From positions 23,336,227 to 23,400,226 of the forward strand of contig CM043808.1 of NCBI GenBank assembly GCA_023974075.1: 64,000 bases of DNA, read 5' to 3'. Each line of letters starts with the position of its first letter. Position 1 is the stretch's first letter. The notes below the pieces were generated by a model that saw only the letters and a list, made by a program, of their open reading frames with translations, did not search any database and had not been told where the DNA came from. The translations under genes and the position numbers were made by a program. Shown here piece by piece: positions 10,708 through 22,530 of this stretch. The stretch is from Chaenocephalus aceratus (lineage: Eukaryota > Chordata > Actinopteri > Perciformes > Channichthyidae).

Positions 10708-13700
10708 CAGCTCCGCTCTGTGTGTGCGTGTTCGGTGTGTTTGTGTGTGTCCGACACCCCCGGCATTTGTTTTCAAATTACCACGAACAGTAATTTACAC
10801 AAATCTGGTTCTCCATAGTTATATGTGTATTCCCAAGTGAAAGAAATTCGTTTAATCTTAATCTCGATGTTCTATAGTCCTGCCGGAGTGCACCGGAACG
10901 AACGATACTATCATAAACAAATGCCCACCCACACACAAAACGAGGCCACGCTTTAGTAACTCGTGCGCACGCTTTAGTAACTCGTGCGCACGCTTTAGTA
11001 ACTCGTGCGCACGAGTTACTAAAGCGTGCGCACGAGTTACTAAAGCGTGCGCACGTTTTATTTATTTTTCTCTCTGTGAACCCTCCAGGGCTCCGTAGCT
11101 TCCTAAAGAGAACCACAACGCCGATTAATGCACAAAGGTAATATGTGGTCATTACAAACAATCAAATGAAACCAAACATTTAGTAAAATCACTGATTTCT
11201 CTAGGTTTGTAAATGTTGCGAAAATGTGGGATAATGGAAGTACAGAACGTAACAAAATATATAGGATAGATGTAACCTTATATACCTTTTAAAACTAAAG
11301 GTGTAGTACTGGACCCACCTGAACCCTGATGCCATGATAAACACAGAGCCAGAAGAGCAGCAGGGAGCACAGGAACAGAGCCTGGAAGAAAGCGTCTAAC
11401 GTTCCTGGAAACCAGCTGTTCACCAGGAAGGAGAGCGGGAAAAATGGATCTGAACAACAAAAGCAACAAAACACAATTAGCAACGCACCCCACCTTTAAG
11501 TAGGACTTATTTTACAATGAATAAGACTGATAAACATTTGCAGTTGACACATTAAAACACAGCTCTTTGATTGTGCAGATTAAAAGTTGCAGCTGCAATG
11601 ATTGAAAAAGGTGATATAATGGGGAAGCCAGATTGTACAGGTTGTGTTTTAAGGGTCAAATATGAATGCTGAAGCTCACCGTTGTAGAGTAGCAGCAAAG
11701 GAAGCAGGACAGACATCCACTTCTGCTCTATGCCCCAATCCCTCATAGAAAACTTCCTCAGTGAGTGTGCAAACATACACTGCAACATTCAGAGAAAGAA
11801 ATGTTAGTCCTGCATTAGGCAAACATTGATTGAAGTCACTGATTTACACTAGTTGGCTATCTTTCATTGCCACGCTTTGGTGACCTGGAATATTGGTTAT
11901 GTGATATAAATAAAAATTCACATTTGCTCTTACCGTCACCATGAAGGTTAACACCACAAAGACAAACCGGAACCAGATCTCCACTTGCGAGAAGGTGGGG
12001 TTGTACGTTTTCCACTGAGAAAGAAACAGAAGAGTAAAAGAGGCTGAGTTGAAATGTGAGCTCAAGCCTTAATGAAAGTAAAAGTATATCAAATAGTATG
12101 TAGAAACAATATCACAGAATTTGTTTTCATGAGCTGGAAGAAGAATCCTGTCAGTGTCTTTCACTTACCGAAAACTTGACCTTGATTTCATACGTGATAT
12201 TTTCAAGGCCTTTGAAGCTGACCATAACCTGGTACTGGGTGTAGTTCAGATATCCAAGATGGAGCACAATGATCTCATCACATTTCTGTAAGGAGACAGG
12301 AAACGCTGCGTCACTTCCCTTTCAATCAACAATCTAACTGTATGTTCACTGTATATCCAACAGCACTCACCACTATATTGCAACCTCATTTCATATCATA
12401 GATGACATTTCATAAATTCGCCCTGCTGCTGCTTGACTAAATGATTAATGATAAACGAGCATACTGTGAGAGAGGAAGGAGACTGGGTTTCCCGATTGTC
12501 ACTTACAGCCCCGCAGTGTAGCATTCGTGATTTCTGGTGCGCGGTGTTGATGTGAATCACGCTGGCGTCCTGCATCACTCCCTTCAGCTCCACATTGATT
12601 TCTAAAGGCTGCTGGAAGTCTCCCACTGACACAGACGACAGAACATGTTGTTGTTAACAAAAGCCAGTCGTGCTTGCAAAATAAAAAGGAAGCTTTTTGA
12701 GGTGTGTCATATGTGCTCGACATTTTACGCTCATGTTAAACATCTGTAGCTCATTCTTACTATTGCTGTGTTCAGCCTGTATCAAACAGGTGAGCCATAG
12801 CTGCTGGTTGTAGGTGGTGAGCGGAGAAGAAACTAGATTGAAGGGCCCGGTCTGTAAACATACAATGAATGACATCATTAAAAAGGATACTCAAGTCATT
12901 AAACACACAGGATGTTACACATGTTATCCCAGTAGTTAGACGTGTTTGCTTATCACATAACATAAAACGTAAAGGTTTTCTTTTAACACAAAACGTATAG
13001 GCTTCAAATTAATTTAAAGCGGAATGAATCCCAGGGTAAACAACAATGTATGTAATGATAACAAAACATCCCAATAAATCAGATTGACTTTTACCTTACC
13101 TTAACTGAGAAGTTTTTGAGAACCAACTGATCACCATTGTGCTCTTGCTCAGCAATAGTCCTAGGACCTACACAAAAAAGCAACACATGTACATGACACA
13201 TTCTTTACAATCTGAACTATCCAGAAATAAGCATTGTAGTGATACAAATAAAATACAATTTTGATTGTGCCATCATGCTTGATTGCAGAAGGACTTTCTT
13301 TCTTGTGTCTAAAAACCTGTGTTAAAATGACACCCAGTTTGGGCCACAGTATTGCAGACATGTTTATATTAGACATACCTGTAATCCCAATAAAGACTGT
13401 GAGGCCAAAGCAGATCAGAAAGCAAACGAAGACCAAGACAAAATGTCTTTTGGACAGGGTGTAGAGCCGCATGGGGGCCAATCTGTCATAGGAAGACATT
13501 GGTTAGAGAACACAAAAAAGCTAACGTTTATTTTGTGGTTAATTAAGGATTAAGGTTCGGATGTGTCAACACTGCTAGCGTCCATGCTAGTTTATGCTAG
13601 CAGTAACAGATGTCAGAAAACAGCTACATAGTGGTGTCTTACAGGGTCTCGCACACATATAAAACACCGGGGACAAATCCCGGGAATATCCTCTGAACAA

Positions 13701-15361
13701 AGCGTACACTTACAGCTCCATTTCTGTCGGTTCGCAGTCTCAATACCGAGAAAAAACGTTAAAATGTGGTAGTGAATCTACATCCGTGTAGTCCGCGTAT
13801 CAACATCAGCCTGCGACGACCGGCGTAGACTACTGGAATGCAACGTCATCAAAGGGGAGGGGCCCGCATCACGTGACAGGGGCTTTCCTTTTCAGAGGGA
13901 CTTGCTAAGAAGCGGTCGCGATTTAAAGCTGCTGCTCTAAGGTTAGATATAAAGGTTATATTTGTATTTGTGGACTAGTTTTATTCTGCAAAAATACGTT
14001 TTAAATATTTGTAGTATGTCGATGGTCGTATTTTCATTGAACATATTGTTCATGTCCCTCAAAAAGATTGGTAAAACAAAAAATATCCTATGTAAACATG
14101 ATATGTATGCCATGCAGAAAGTGAGAACATAAAAAACCATAAAAAACAAAAAAATTGCTAAAATATAATAGGAATATTTGAGGTACAGTTTGTTATCTAG
14201 ATTTGCATACACAACTCACTTATTCACTCTAGTTTTCAACTCGTTTGTACTGTTTCTGTTCTGATTTTATGTAAAGCGTATTTGAGCAATAGGAAAAGCG
14301 CTATAAAAATCCAATGTATTATTATTATTATTATACTTTACAGGCAATACATTACCCTTACACATGTTATAGCTTTTTTTATTTGTAAACTATTTTTGAA
14401 AACGTATGTTTACAAAGTCTATGTGACAAATCAGTAAGGGGTATTTGGCTTGTAAACATATACAGATGTATGATGTATGTTGCTCAAATGTTCTGTCATG
14501 GCTTAAATCATCCAACCATATCAAATGTTAATTTTACATTTGGAAACGTCCTTTAATTTTTCCCTAGTGCTGATAATGTCAGAAAAGTTGAGGCACAGGA
14601 ACATTTCTTTGAAATATCTTTTGACAACATGAGATGAACGTCCTACGTGAGAGTCACAGGCAGCATGCGACCACGTCATACGTTAACGTCAAGCAAAAAA
14701 CAAAAAATAATTAATGAGCTCGTTACTTTAATTATTTTAATTAGTCTTTACATTTTAACGACAACATGAAACATTTAAAAAAAACGCCTATTATTATTCA
14801 CCACCAGCTAATGGAGATACAATCCCTTCACTTGTTGCCATTGATAGGAATCCAAAGGCCTCTTTACCCCTTATAAATGTGAGATTGTCAAATATTAATA
14901 CTGATACTGAGAATGTGTCTAATGCAAAGTATTCACATATTTACCTTTTTTTAATGAATACATTTGAGGATTGCCATTTCCCTTTAGTCTGCACCATCTA
15001 AAATATAAACTAACGAGATTATGAAATGTATATAAATCCACATAATAAGTAATTAACACATCTCGTTAGCATCAACCATAATCACCAGAGAGGCTGACAA
15101 TACGCTTATTGTTGGAAGGTGCAGGTTGTTAAATCCTGTCGCAGCATACAAAGCCAAACATATTTGCTTCTGTAATGCAGGGGGAAATTGATCCTCCATT
15201 GTGTGAGTAGATAAACAGGAGAGCCACCTGTAAAAGCGATCATCCCGGAAAGGTGTCAGGTCCTCCTTCAGCTCGTGGTAGGCCTCCTGGATCTTCCTGC
15301 AGAAGTACTTCAGCTCGCTGTACAGAGGGTTCTCCAGGCTGGACGAGTAGTCTGCGTCCAT
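7577..15361 (-). CDS. tmem181: Transmembrane protein 181 (GPCR-like, TMEM181 family)
   Basis: Multipass membrane protein of uncertain cellular role. Seventeen coding exons, 1575 nt, 524 aa: 15228-15361, 13379-13482, 13100-13167, 12761-12851, 12507-12625, 12169-12285, 11934-12014, 11680-11779, 11319-11449, 9357-9448, 9206-9263, 8453-8555, 8314-8365, 8140-8222, 7923-8012, 7772-7838, 7577-7661. The N-terminus MDADYSSSLENPLY and RLAPMRLYTLSKRHFVL are family hallmarks. A first membrane segment at about residues 58-78 is followed by a luminal region (NYTQY and NITYE glycosylation sites), then seven segments starting at VEIWFRFVFVVLTFM, and an acidic tail ending DETDSD. All introns are GT-AG except the one between exons 14 and 15, which is AT-AC. 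A second first exon at 13714-13721 gives a shorter N-terminus. Convergent with dynlt1; tulp4 lies upstream on the same strand. Confidence 0.95.
8013..8139 (-). other. Minor-class (U12-type) AT-AC intron of tmem181
   Basis: The 5' splice site on the minus strand is AACT/ATATCCTTT, a perfect U12 consensus. The branch site TTCCTTAAC is at 8024-8032 and the 3' end is ACATAC/CAGCTG. With these borders the frame reads STHYQN-SAEFLSFYG, matching the family protein. No GT-AG pair in the interval restores that frame. Length 127 bp. Confidence 0.9.
10117..10401. mobile_element. Nested MITE, TACTACGAAGC family
   Basis: Starts GGCCTGTACTACGAAGCAGG and ends CTGGCTTCGTCGTACTGGGC, an imperfect inverted pair. 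A longer relative occurs at 52526-53574. No coding capacity. It sits inside the 9892-11096 transposon, so it inserted later. Confidence 0.7.
10625..10706. repeat. (TG)n microsatellite
   Basis: About 40 uninterrupted TG units, followed by an imperfect TG/CG-rich stretch to about 10750. Confidence 0.97.
10948..11056. repeat. Tandem 21-bp palindromic repeats in transposon arm
   Basis: Three direct copies of the CTTTAGTAACTCGTGCGCACG motif are followed by inverted copies. The left arm (9951-10000) has a shorter version. The structure can fold into a large hairpin. Confidence 0.85.
13714..13721 (-). other. tmem181: Alternative first coding exon of tmem181 (8 nt, ATGGAGCT)
   Basis: On the minus strand ATGGAGCT is followed by the strong donor GTAAGTGT. 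Spliced to exon 2 at 13482 it reads MELLAPMRLYT in frame, giving a protein of 482 aa without the 45-residue N-terminal part. The upstream sequence to about 13930 is CpG-rich and contains TCACGTGAC, so it looks like its own promoter. Confidence 0.6.
13869..13877. promoter_or_regulatory. TCACGTGAC E-box in tmem181 internal promoter
   Basis: A palindromic USF/TFE-type E-box about 150 bp upstream of the alternative first exon, within a GC-rich patch. Confidence 0.45.
14275..14332 (-). repeat. SINE/LINE-type 3' tail (GCGCTATAAAAATCCAATG...ATT repeats)
   Basis: Ends in GCGCTATAAAAATCC then (ATT)n. The same tail in the opposite orientation is at 40290-40370. Such tails are typical of vertebrate LINE-mobilised SINEs; only the tail region is evident. 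Confidence 0.55.
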
Positions 15362-15554
15362 TATGAGACACCGAGCCGTCTGCCGGATGAAAATGGCGAA
15401 GGGGAAAACAAACCGAGGCCTGTGGACAGCAGCACAATGATGGCTGTTTTGTTAACGCCGTTTAATTGAAAATGCAGCCGAAGCTTTTTTGTTTGTGTCG
15501 GTTCAAAGGAAGAAAAAAAAGGAGAAGAGGGGGCGGAAACACACGGGAGGAGAA

Positions 15555-15563
15555 TCACGTGAT
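15555..15563. promoter_or_regulatory. TCACGTGAT E-box in tmem181 upstream promoter
   Basis: Lies about 195 bp upstream of the long-form ATG in a GC-rich stretch. It resembles the E-boxes at the tmem181 internal promoter and at the tulp4 first exon. Confidence 0.4.
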
Positions 15564-15599
15564 CAGAGTTCAGCACCGCGGACAGAGACACCACACACA

Positions 15600-16380
15600 C
15601 ATCTTTATCATGGGTTTATCCAAATATATTAGTCCTCCACTCACAAGCTGCCTTTTGTCTATAACCAACCATTAGTATACCTTTACATAGGCTACTCCAA
15701 ATATAAAAGCATATAGAGTATATTTTTAAATATCTAAACCCAAATTAGTGTCTAGTCAGGGTGTGGAGATCCCTAATTTATTTTTTTTGTTTGTATTTAT
15801 TCAGGTTCATTCTTAAAGACAGTGCATACATAGACCAGACTAAGCACGGTAGCTGTTTTTTTTTAAATAATAATGATGTAATGCATATCAATTACAAAGT
15901 AAAAAGTAAAACACAGAAACGTATGCAGAACATAGGCAGAAGTAGAAACCCAGTAAATGATGGTTAATCATAGCAAAAACATACAATTCTTACACATTTG
16001 TTTGTAATTATTAAGTTTCTTTCATAAATATTAGCTATAGAAAGCTAAATTGTGAGACATTAGACTCCTTTTCACAAGTATGACTATGACTTAAAACTAT
16101 AAAACATAATTGTGAAAAAGTAATGTACGCGAGTCCACGTTGTCAGGTTTGTCTGACATGGCCAGAATATATTTGGGAAATTGAGCTTAGTTGACTTAGT
16201 CCTGCACCTGTGCTTTTCCTGTTATGAAATATCATAATGTTTGCTGTTTGACACAATAGAGCCACCTTGTGTAAACTCTAGTCCAATAGCTGGCAGGGTA
16301 ACAATAATCCCATCTATAAATTCAACATAATACTGAATATATTTAAGAGACAGGACACATCTTATTTTGGAAACAATGAC
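15600..16380. other. Intergenic between tmem181 and tulp4
   Basis: AT-rich with short T and A runs. No gene, RNA gene or clear repeat seen. Confidence 0.5.
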
Positions 16381-16382
16381 GT

Positions 16383-19307
16383 TTTATTCAAAAGATGCGT
16401 GACATATACAATTATAAAATAATTTACATGGCATGCCTTACTATCCATTCACTATAAACGTTCAGTCACCAAATCAGACTCAGATTCTTTTCAAGTGTTT
16501 TTGTCATTTAAGTCTACAACTACAAATACAAAGCACATACCTTTTCTAAAGAAAAGCCAAATCCTACAATATCTACAACAGGTAATCTCGTAAAATCCGT
16601 TTAAAGTGAATCCTTAACCTAAGTCCATAGAGGCAATTCTGAACATGAACTCAGTGGTTTACACTTGTGAGTGAATGATGTGTGTGTGTATATGTGTAAG
16701 AAGCCATGAACACACACGTTTAAAGATAATAGATTTAACACTGATGGGATTGGTAGACTGCACAGTTGAATACAGACACACCTTGACTTAACAGTTACAC
16801 TCTACACAACTAGTCTACCAACTACACTAAACTGGGCACTTACTCATTCACATCTTTCCATCCAAAGCAAACTTCACAAAACACAGAAAACTTGCCCGAA
16901 CCCAAACCTCGCCCCCGACCAAACCCCATCCCATCGTCTGGGCTACACTTGTAACCACCTGTTTTATCAACACAAAGAAATGTTCAGAAAATTCCACAAT
17001 ATACAGTATGTATAGATACTATATCTCCTTCAGGAAATAATCTCATAAATAAAATGCAACTGAGATGCTGAACTAAAAGAATGGTATCAAACTGTGGTCA
17101 AAAGTGATAACAAAGGACCCCCCCTCCCAAGAAAATATTGCACAACTAACACAGAAAATGGATATTTTCTTCATGACATGCTCATGTTCTTTTTTTGGAT
17201 CAGAAGAGACTTTTTTAATTAGGTATTGTATCCCCCATCCCTACAGCCCCCACCCCCTCTGACAGACATGCATCTGGTTGTGATAAATAAAGCTCACACT
17301 AAAGAATTTAATAATCTCATCAATTCAAAGACCAAAACATAGCTGGTCCAAAGTTATACATTTCTTTATATCAAGTTACACTTTCTTCTAGGCCCATTTT
17401 TTTTACTATAAATCTTAGCAAATGGATATTTTGGCACAAAGGTTAAAGGTGAATATGATCTCACCTCCCCAATATTACTGCCCTTTTTTGTTTGGCTACC
17501 AGCTTTAAGGAATATTTCAACCCCGTAATGATAATTTGTACATCAATTACTCATTACGATTTACAATTTGTTGTTGTTTCTTCAAGGTTTCAAGGTCAAC
17601 ATGTTTGAGTTATACACAAATGATCAGTTTGAGGATGAAGTATTCCTTTAAATTGATAAAAATCTATTTATTTATTTTGGCAATGTGGCTAATAATTGAC
17701 TGCCCATGCTCCTATCTTGCTCCGTGTTCTTAGTTCAACACAAAGACAAGCGTGACTGCCTTAAAGAAGAAAGAAAAAAACAGCTTTTCAGATATTAGTG
17801 TCAGCTTTCTAAATGAACAGATTTCAATAGCTTCATCCTTCATTGGAGTTCTGACTTCAAAGATTCAGTGACAATGATTTCAGCTTAAGTCTTAACTTCT
17901 TTCTGTCTGTGGTTGTAGCTGTTGAGCTGAACAGTACTACAGCGACGCTCCACACCTGAAATTGACACTTAAAACACAGTGGAGACAGGCATAAACAGAC
18001 ATCTGTCAAAGTCACCCAAGTCTCTTTACAACATTTACATCATGACTGATATGTATTTACATGACTTCTGAAAAGAGTATGAAATGGCATAGGTGAAATA
18101 TACAAAAATAATTCCTGTACCTTGCTTGTATGTTTAGTGTGTTATTTGAAGAGCAGGAGCAAACTACACACTCACTTCACAGAAGTGGCAGCAGGTGACA
18201 AATCACATCATGCCAGAGGTTAAGTTGTTCAATCCAGGCCTGGCGACTTCTTTTACGACAATGTCACCATATGTAGGTATTTCCCTAAGTACAGGATATA
18301 TCAGTCAAAGCTATTCAGTACACCCCTCCCTCCTGAATTACTCTGGACTACACAGCAATATTCAAATGCAGCCCCTAGTTCTCCCAAATAAAACAGGTAA
18401 GTTGAAAACAATGTTGACAGGGTATGAAGATTGGATATCACAAACAATGACAATAACGTTAAAATTCATATCTGAATAGATAAAGAACAAAATGTACATT
18501 ACATTTAAATTAATCCATGTAGCGGAGTAACATTTCTTCTTCCTTCAAAGTCCCAGGAAACTATGTGGAAACGACTGCAGTTCAACTCATCGATATTTAC
18601 TCCTCGACCTTCCCAAGTGTTTAACAGTGACACACCTTTTACTACAGTGAAAAGTGTGACCTCTTAGTAGTGCTCCTAAATGATGCATATATCTAAGCCT
18701 CAATTCCAGCCAAGATAGTATTGAGATAGTAACAAAATGAATGGCAGAGAGTAAAAACAAAAAGATCCTCCTACCCTCTGCCATTTAATAAAATTCTAAA
18801 AGCAAAAGCAGTATAATAAAGTGGTAACTGTTTCACTGAAGTTTGTACAGCAATGGATTTCAGTGCCCAGTAGTACCTGTGCGCTCTGGGAAATAAACAA
18901 CTGTGATCTCCAGAGTGTGGTTTTCAAGTATTACTGCTGCTTCTTTTGAAAACTGCACCTCGACAATTCCTCTCTGTTTACAGGTTATCATGTCTATAAG
19001 CTTCTACTAGCTAAAGCAGCATTTATTTGTATGATGATTACCAAAGTTCAGCTCTTTGGCCCTACATGCATTGCAAGGAGCCACTGACTGAGGGAGACCT
19101 TGGCAAATGCAGGCAATGCTTATTGCACCAACTCTAGTGGCAGCATTGTGTAGTGCAGAATGATTGTATCTCTTTCTATGAACCCGGGCTGATTTAAGTC
19201 TCCTCTCTAAATCAAAGATTATTAATCTCAAATGAAACAACTGTGCCCCTCCAACAGATTGCATTTAAATCCCAGATATAACTCAGGGTAAGTAGGGAGG
19301 GGACATC
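16383..19307 (-). other. Probable long 3' UTR of tulp4
   Basis: No ORF of interest follows the tulp4 stop. A minus-strand AATAAA (TTTATT at 16383-16388) is the most distal signal before the intergenic gap and would give a 3' UTR of about 2.9 kb; nearer AATAAA motifs (for example near 17667 and 19022) allow shorter forms. Long 3' UTRs are known for TULP4. Confidence 0.5.
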
Positions 19308-22100
19308 TCATTTGAGGCGTTGAGTAACATTGGCTAAAGCCACTGCAAAGGCCTGCACAGCAGAGAAGGGATACTGAAAGTCCAGGATATAGGCATTGCC
19401 ATCTATCCTGCCAAACTGCATCACCTGTGTAGAGAAACAAACAAAGAAAACAATGAATACAGATATCCCAGTGTTTCAAATAACTATACATATGAATATC
19501 GTGGAGAGAGGGATATTTTTTGATCAAAGAGCTCTCTTACCTGTCTGCCCTCCAGTTCAATTTGAAAGTTCTTGGCAGACTCCTGTGTGACGCGCCCACC
19601 AAAGTCCAGCTGGTACACCTGTGTGGCTTCATTCCACAGTGGCTGCTTGTTCGCCATGACGTACACGAAGCCCTGGCTGCCCAGCCCTCGGTCCTCCTTC
19701 TCGTTGGCCTTCCGACACTTTATCTCGTCCAGCTCATTGGCAGCCCTCAGGTTCCTCTTACTCTTCCAGCCCTTCTTACCACTCTGGCACTGATTGAGCA
19801 GCTCATCTCCGCTGATGAAGAGCTCTGGCTCACTCTCTGAACTGTCTTGGAACTCACTGTTGGCAGTGCCCTTACTCAGCTTCTTGGCCTTCAGCTGCTG
19901 CTCTTTCTGTCCCTTCAGCTTCTTCTTGTCCCTCCCTCCCAGCCTTGGACTAGAGATAAGGGAGTTGAAATCACCCAAAGCTCTGCTCTCCTTTTTCAAC
20001 TTGCTCCCTTCAGCCAAAGGCGGCACGTTAGCCTCCTCGGCGCGCCCATCCACTCGCTTGCGGTTTTTCTTTACGAACTTATCAGACCGCTGTGGGACAG
20101 GGCTCTCGGTCAAGGAGAGCACCTCCTGGAAGCCTTCCCCGGCATCTGCCATGGCCTCCTGCAGCTCTACTGGTGGAGGTGGAGGGGGTGGGGGTGGGGG
20201 TGGAGGAGGAGGCGAAAGGACATTTTTGTCTACTGCCATGTGGGAGGCTTTGGGTGGTAGTGGCACTGCAGGACTGGACATAGGAGGGCAAGAGTTATAT
20301 GTACCCCAAGGAGTGTGGAGGGCAATGGAGGGAATAGGGAGGCCGGCACAAGAACTTCCTCCTGGATACAGGGGTGGAAGAGGGCAGCAGGTGAGGTTTG
20401 CCAGGTTTGCATGGTAACCAGGCGGTAAGACAAGGGTTGCATCCTGCTGTGAGAAGGGTACTGGTGCAACAAGCTCCTTTGGGGAGGAGCAGGGGCGTGG
20501 AGACCCTTGGATGGGCTGTAGCTGGGCCCCAGGATAGGCAGAGGATGGAGGGTACTGGAGAGAGATTTGGTATCCTGCGGCTGCTGCAGCAGCTTGAAAT
20601 GAAGCAGCACTTTGACTGGTGGGGGACTTTGGAGAAAGGACAAAAGGCAGCCTGGACACATCTAAGTGCTGAGCAGGGCTAAGAATAAGTGGAGGTGGTT
20701 TGTGGGGTCCGGGGGGTCCAGCAGGACTCAGGGTGGCTGTCCGTTCCTGAGGAACCCACACCTCCTCTGTGGCTGCTGGGTCCCACTGATAGGGAGGTGG
20801 GCGTTTCACAACTAGTCCTGATGCATCATTTCCTCCTAGCGCCAGATTCCTCAATGACTGGTTCAGTGTTTCATCCTCACTAAATGCTGAATTCACATAA
20901 TCTGCCCTGTCTCTGTTACTTCCTCCTCCTGTGATCCCAGATCCTTCAAGAGCGCTCAGCAGGCTGTAAGAGGACTGCGAGGCCAGAGAAGTGGTGCTGT
21001 TGGAGTGAACAATGACTGTGCTGTGTGGTGCCCCGTTGCCCGGAGGGAAATCCTGCCTGATTATAGTTCCTCCAGCTATTCCATTAGTGCTCCCTGGGGC
21101 AGTGCTTCCGACACTAGATCCACTGCTACACTGACTGCACGTGTATAAGGCTGTTGGCACCCTCTGCTGGAAGGAGGCTGCTAGTGCACTACTACTACTG
21201 TTCTTAGCCTTCGGAGGAAGTGGTCTGGGCGCCTCCAGCATCTGAGAGACTTTGAGAGCGGCCTCTCGGCTGTTCCTCCTGAGAGTGGCGTGGATCAAAC
21301 TGCTGTCAAGCCTCTGACCAGGGTTCCTGCCAACAGCACTATTCTGATTAGCCGGGTCAGGGTACGGGGGCGGGTCTCCGCTGGGTATGGAATAGCGAGG
21401 TGCGGTGAGTCTGTTGAGTGTGGCAGAGGCGTAGGGAAGCTGGTTCTTCTTGTCAGCTGAGGAGGAGGTGACCCTGAGAGTGGCGGAGCTGCCAGGTCCC
21501 TGGAGTGTGTACACATTCTGATTGCAGACAAGGCGTGTTCGAGGACGACATACTTCCTCCACATTGCCACTGCTGTCAAATGTTGTTATCCTCTCATATC
21601 CCAGGGGTGTGGGGTACTGAGCTTGTTGCTGACCTGAAGGATAAAGTGAGAACTCGCCCTTCTTTAGAGACAGTTCTCCAGGGGGAGGAGTCCCACTGGG
21701 GCCCCCTACTGATCCAGATGCAAGACTGGAGGCTGCAGCGGATGCTGAGGCGGCAGCAGCTGCTGCAGCTGCTACAGCGGCAGCCACTGTCCCGGGGTAG
21801 GGGGGCGGGGGGTTCATCTTACTGAGCTCCAGAGGGGCACTAAACACCAATGTATCGCCTTCAGCCAGCTGTTGAGTTTGCCGCATGCTTTTGATTTTCA
21901 GGAGGTGCTCGTGTTCAACCCCCAATGCTCTCTCAACCACTAAATCAGCAGGTGGATGAGGGCTCTGTATCTGCAGCGCCCCCTGCTGGAGCATCGCTGC
22001 ACCTGAAGTCTGTCCGGATGACATGGAGGTAACAGGGATCTGAATTTGGAGAGGCTGCTGAAGTGGATGATGGTGCTGCTGCTGGTGCTGCTGCTGGTGG

Positions 22101-22174
<74 letters not shown>

Positions 22175-22487
22175 ATGTTGTTGCATCTGATGCTGCGTTT
22201 GATGTTGGTGGTGCATTTGTTGCTGCAGTTGCTGCTGAATGTGTTGATGCTGCTGTTGAATGTGTTGCTGTTGTTGTATTTGCTGCTGGAGCTGATGTTG
22301 ATGCTGCTGCTGAATGTGTTGGAGCTGCTGCTGAATGTGCTGCTGCTGAAGCTGCTGCTGCTGCTGTAAGTGTTGGTGCTGAAGCATCTGCTGCTGCTGC
22401 TGTTGGAGTTGCTGCTGTTGTTGGAGCTGATGCTGCTGCTGCTGTTGGAGTGAGTGCTGCTGCTGTTGTTGGTGGTGGGGCTGAATG

Positions 22488-22530
<43 letters not shown>

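Larger units (their letters stand above)
9892..11096. mobile_element. Long-terminal-inverted-repeat DNA transposon (non-autonomous) in a tmem181 intron
   Basis: The left end begins ACGGAGCCCTGGAGGGTTCA at 9892 and the right end is its reverse complement, closing at 11096. Both are flanked by AGCTTCCT (9884-9891 and 11097-11104), an 8-bp target duplication (9 bp if the terminal A/T is counted as target). The inverted repeats run over 120 bp and contain runs of a 21-bp palindromic motif built on CTTTAGTAACTCGTGCGCAC. The interior has no transposase; it holds a (TG)n tract and a second, nested MITE. The target length fits hAT or MULE-like mobilisation. It lies between tmem181 exons 9 and 10. Confidence 0.88.

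Noticed and set aside
10552..10840. ORFs with long Thr-His or Cys-Val runs
   Set aside because: Translations of the (TG)n microsatellite.
10948..11056. Short regularly spaced repeats resembling a CRISPR array
   Set aside because: The repeats are adjacent palindromes with no unique spacers, lie in both orientations inside a transposon arm, and the genome is a vertebrate's.
13483..13499. Start MSSYDRLAPMRLY at 13499
   Set aside because: The ATG lies in the intron just upstream of the exon 2 acceptor; it would need a retained intron, and the spliced first exons explain the gene better.
15053..15227. Extension of the tmem181 first-exon ORF past residue 44 (to 102 codons)
   Set aside because: A donor (TTTACAG/GTGGCTC) ends the exon at 15228, and splicing to 13482 restores the known family sequence; the extension is intron.
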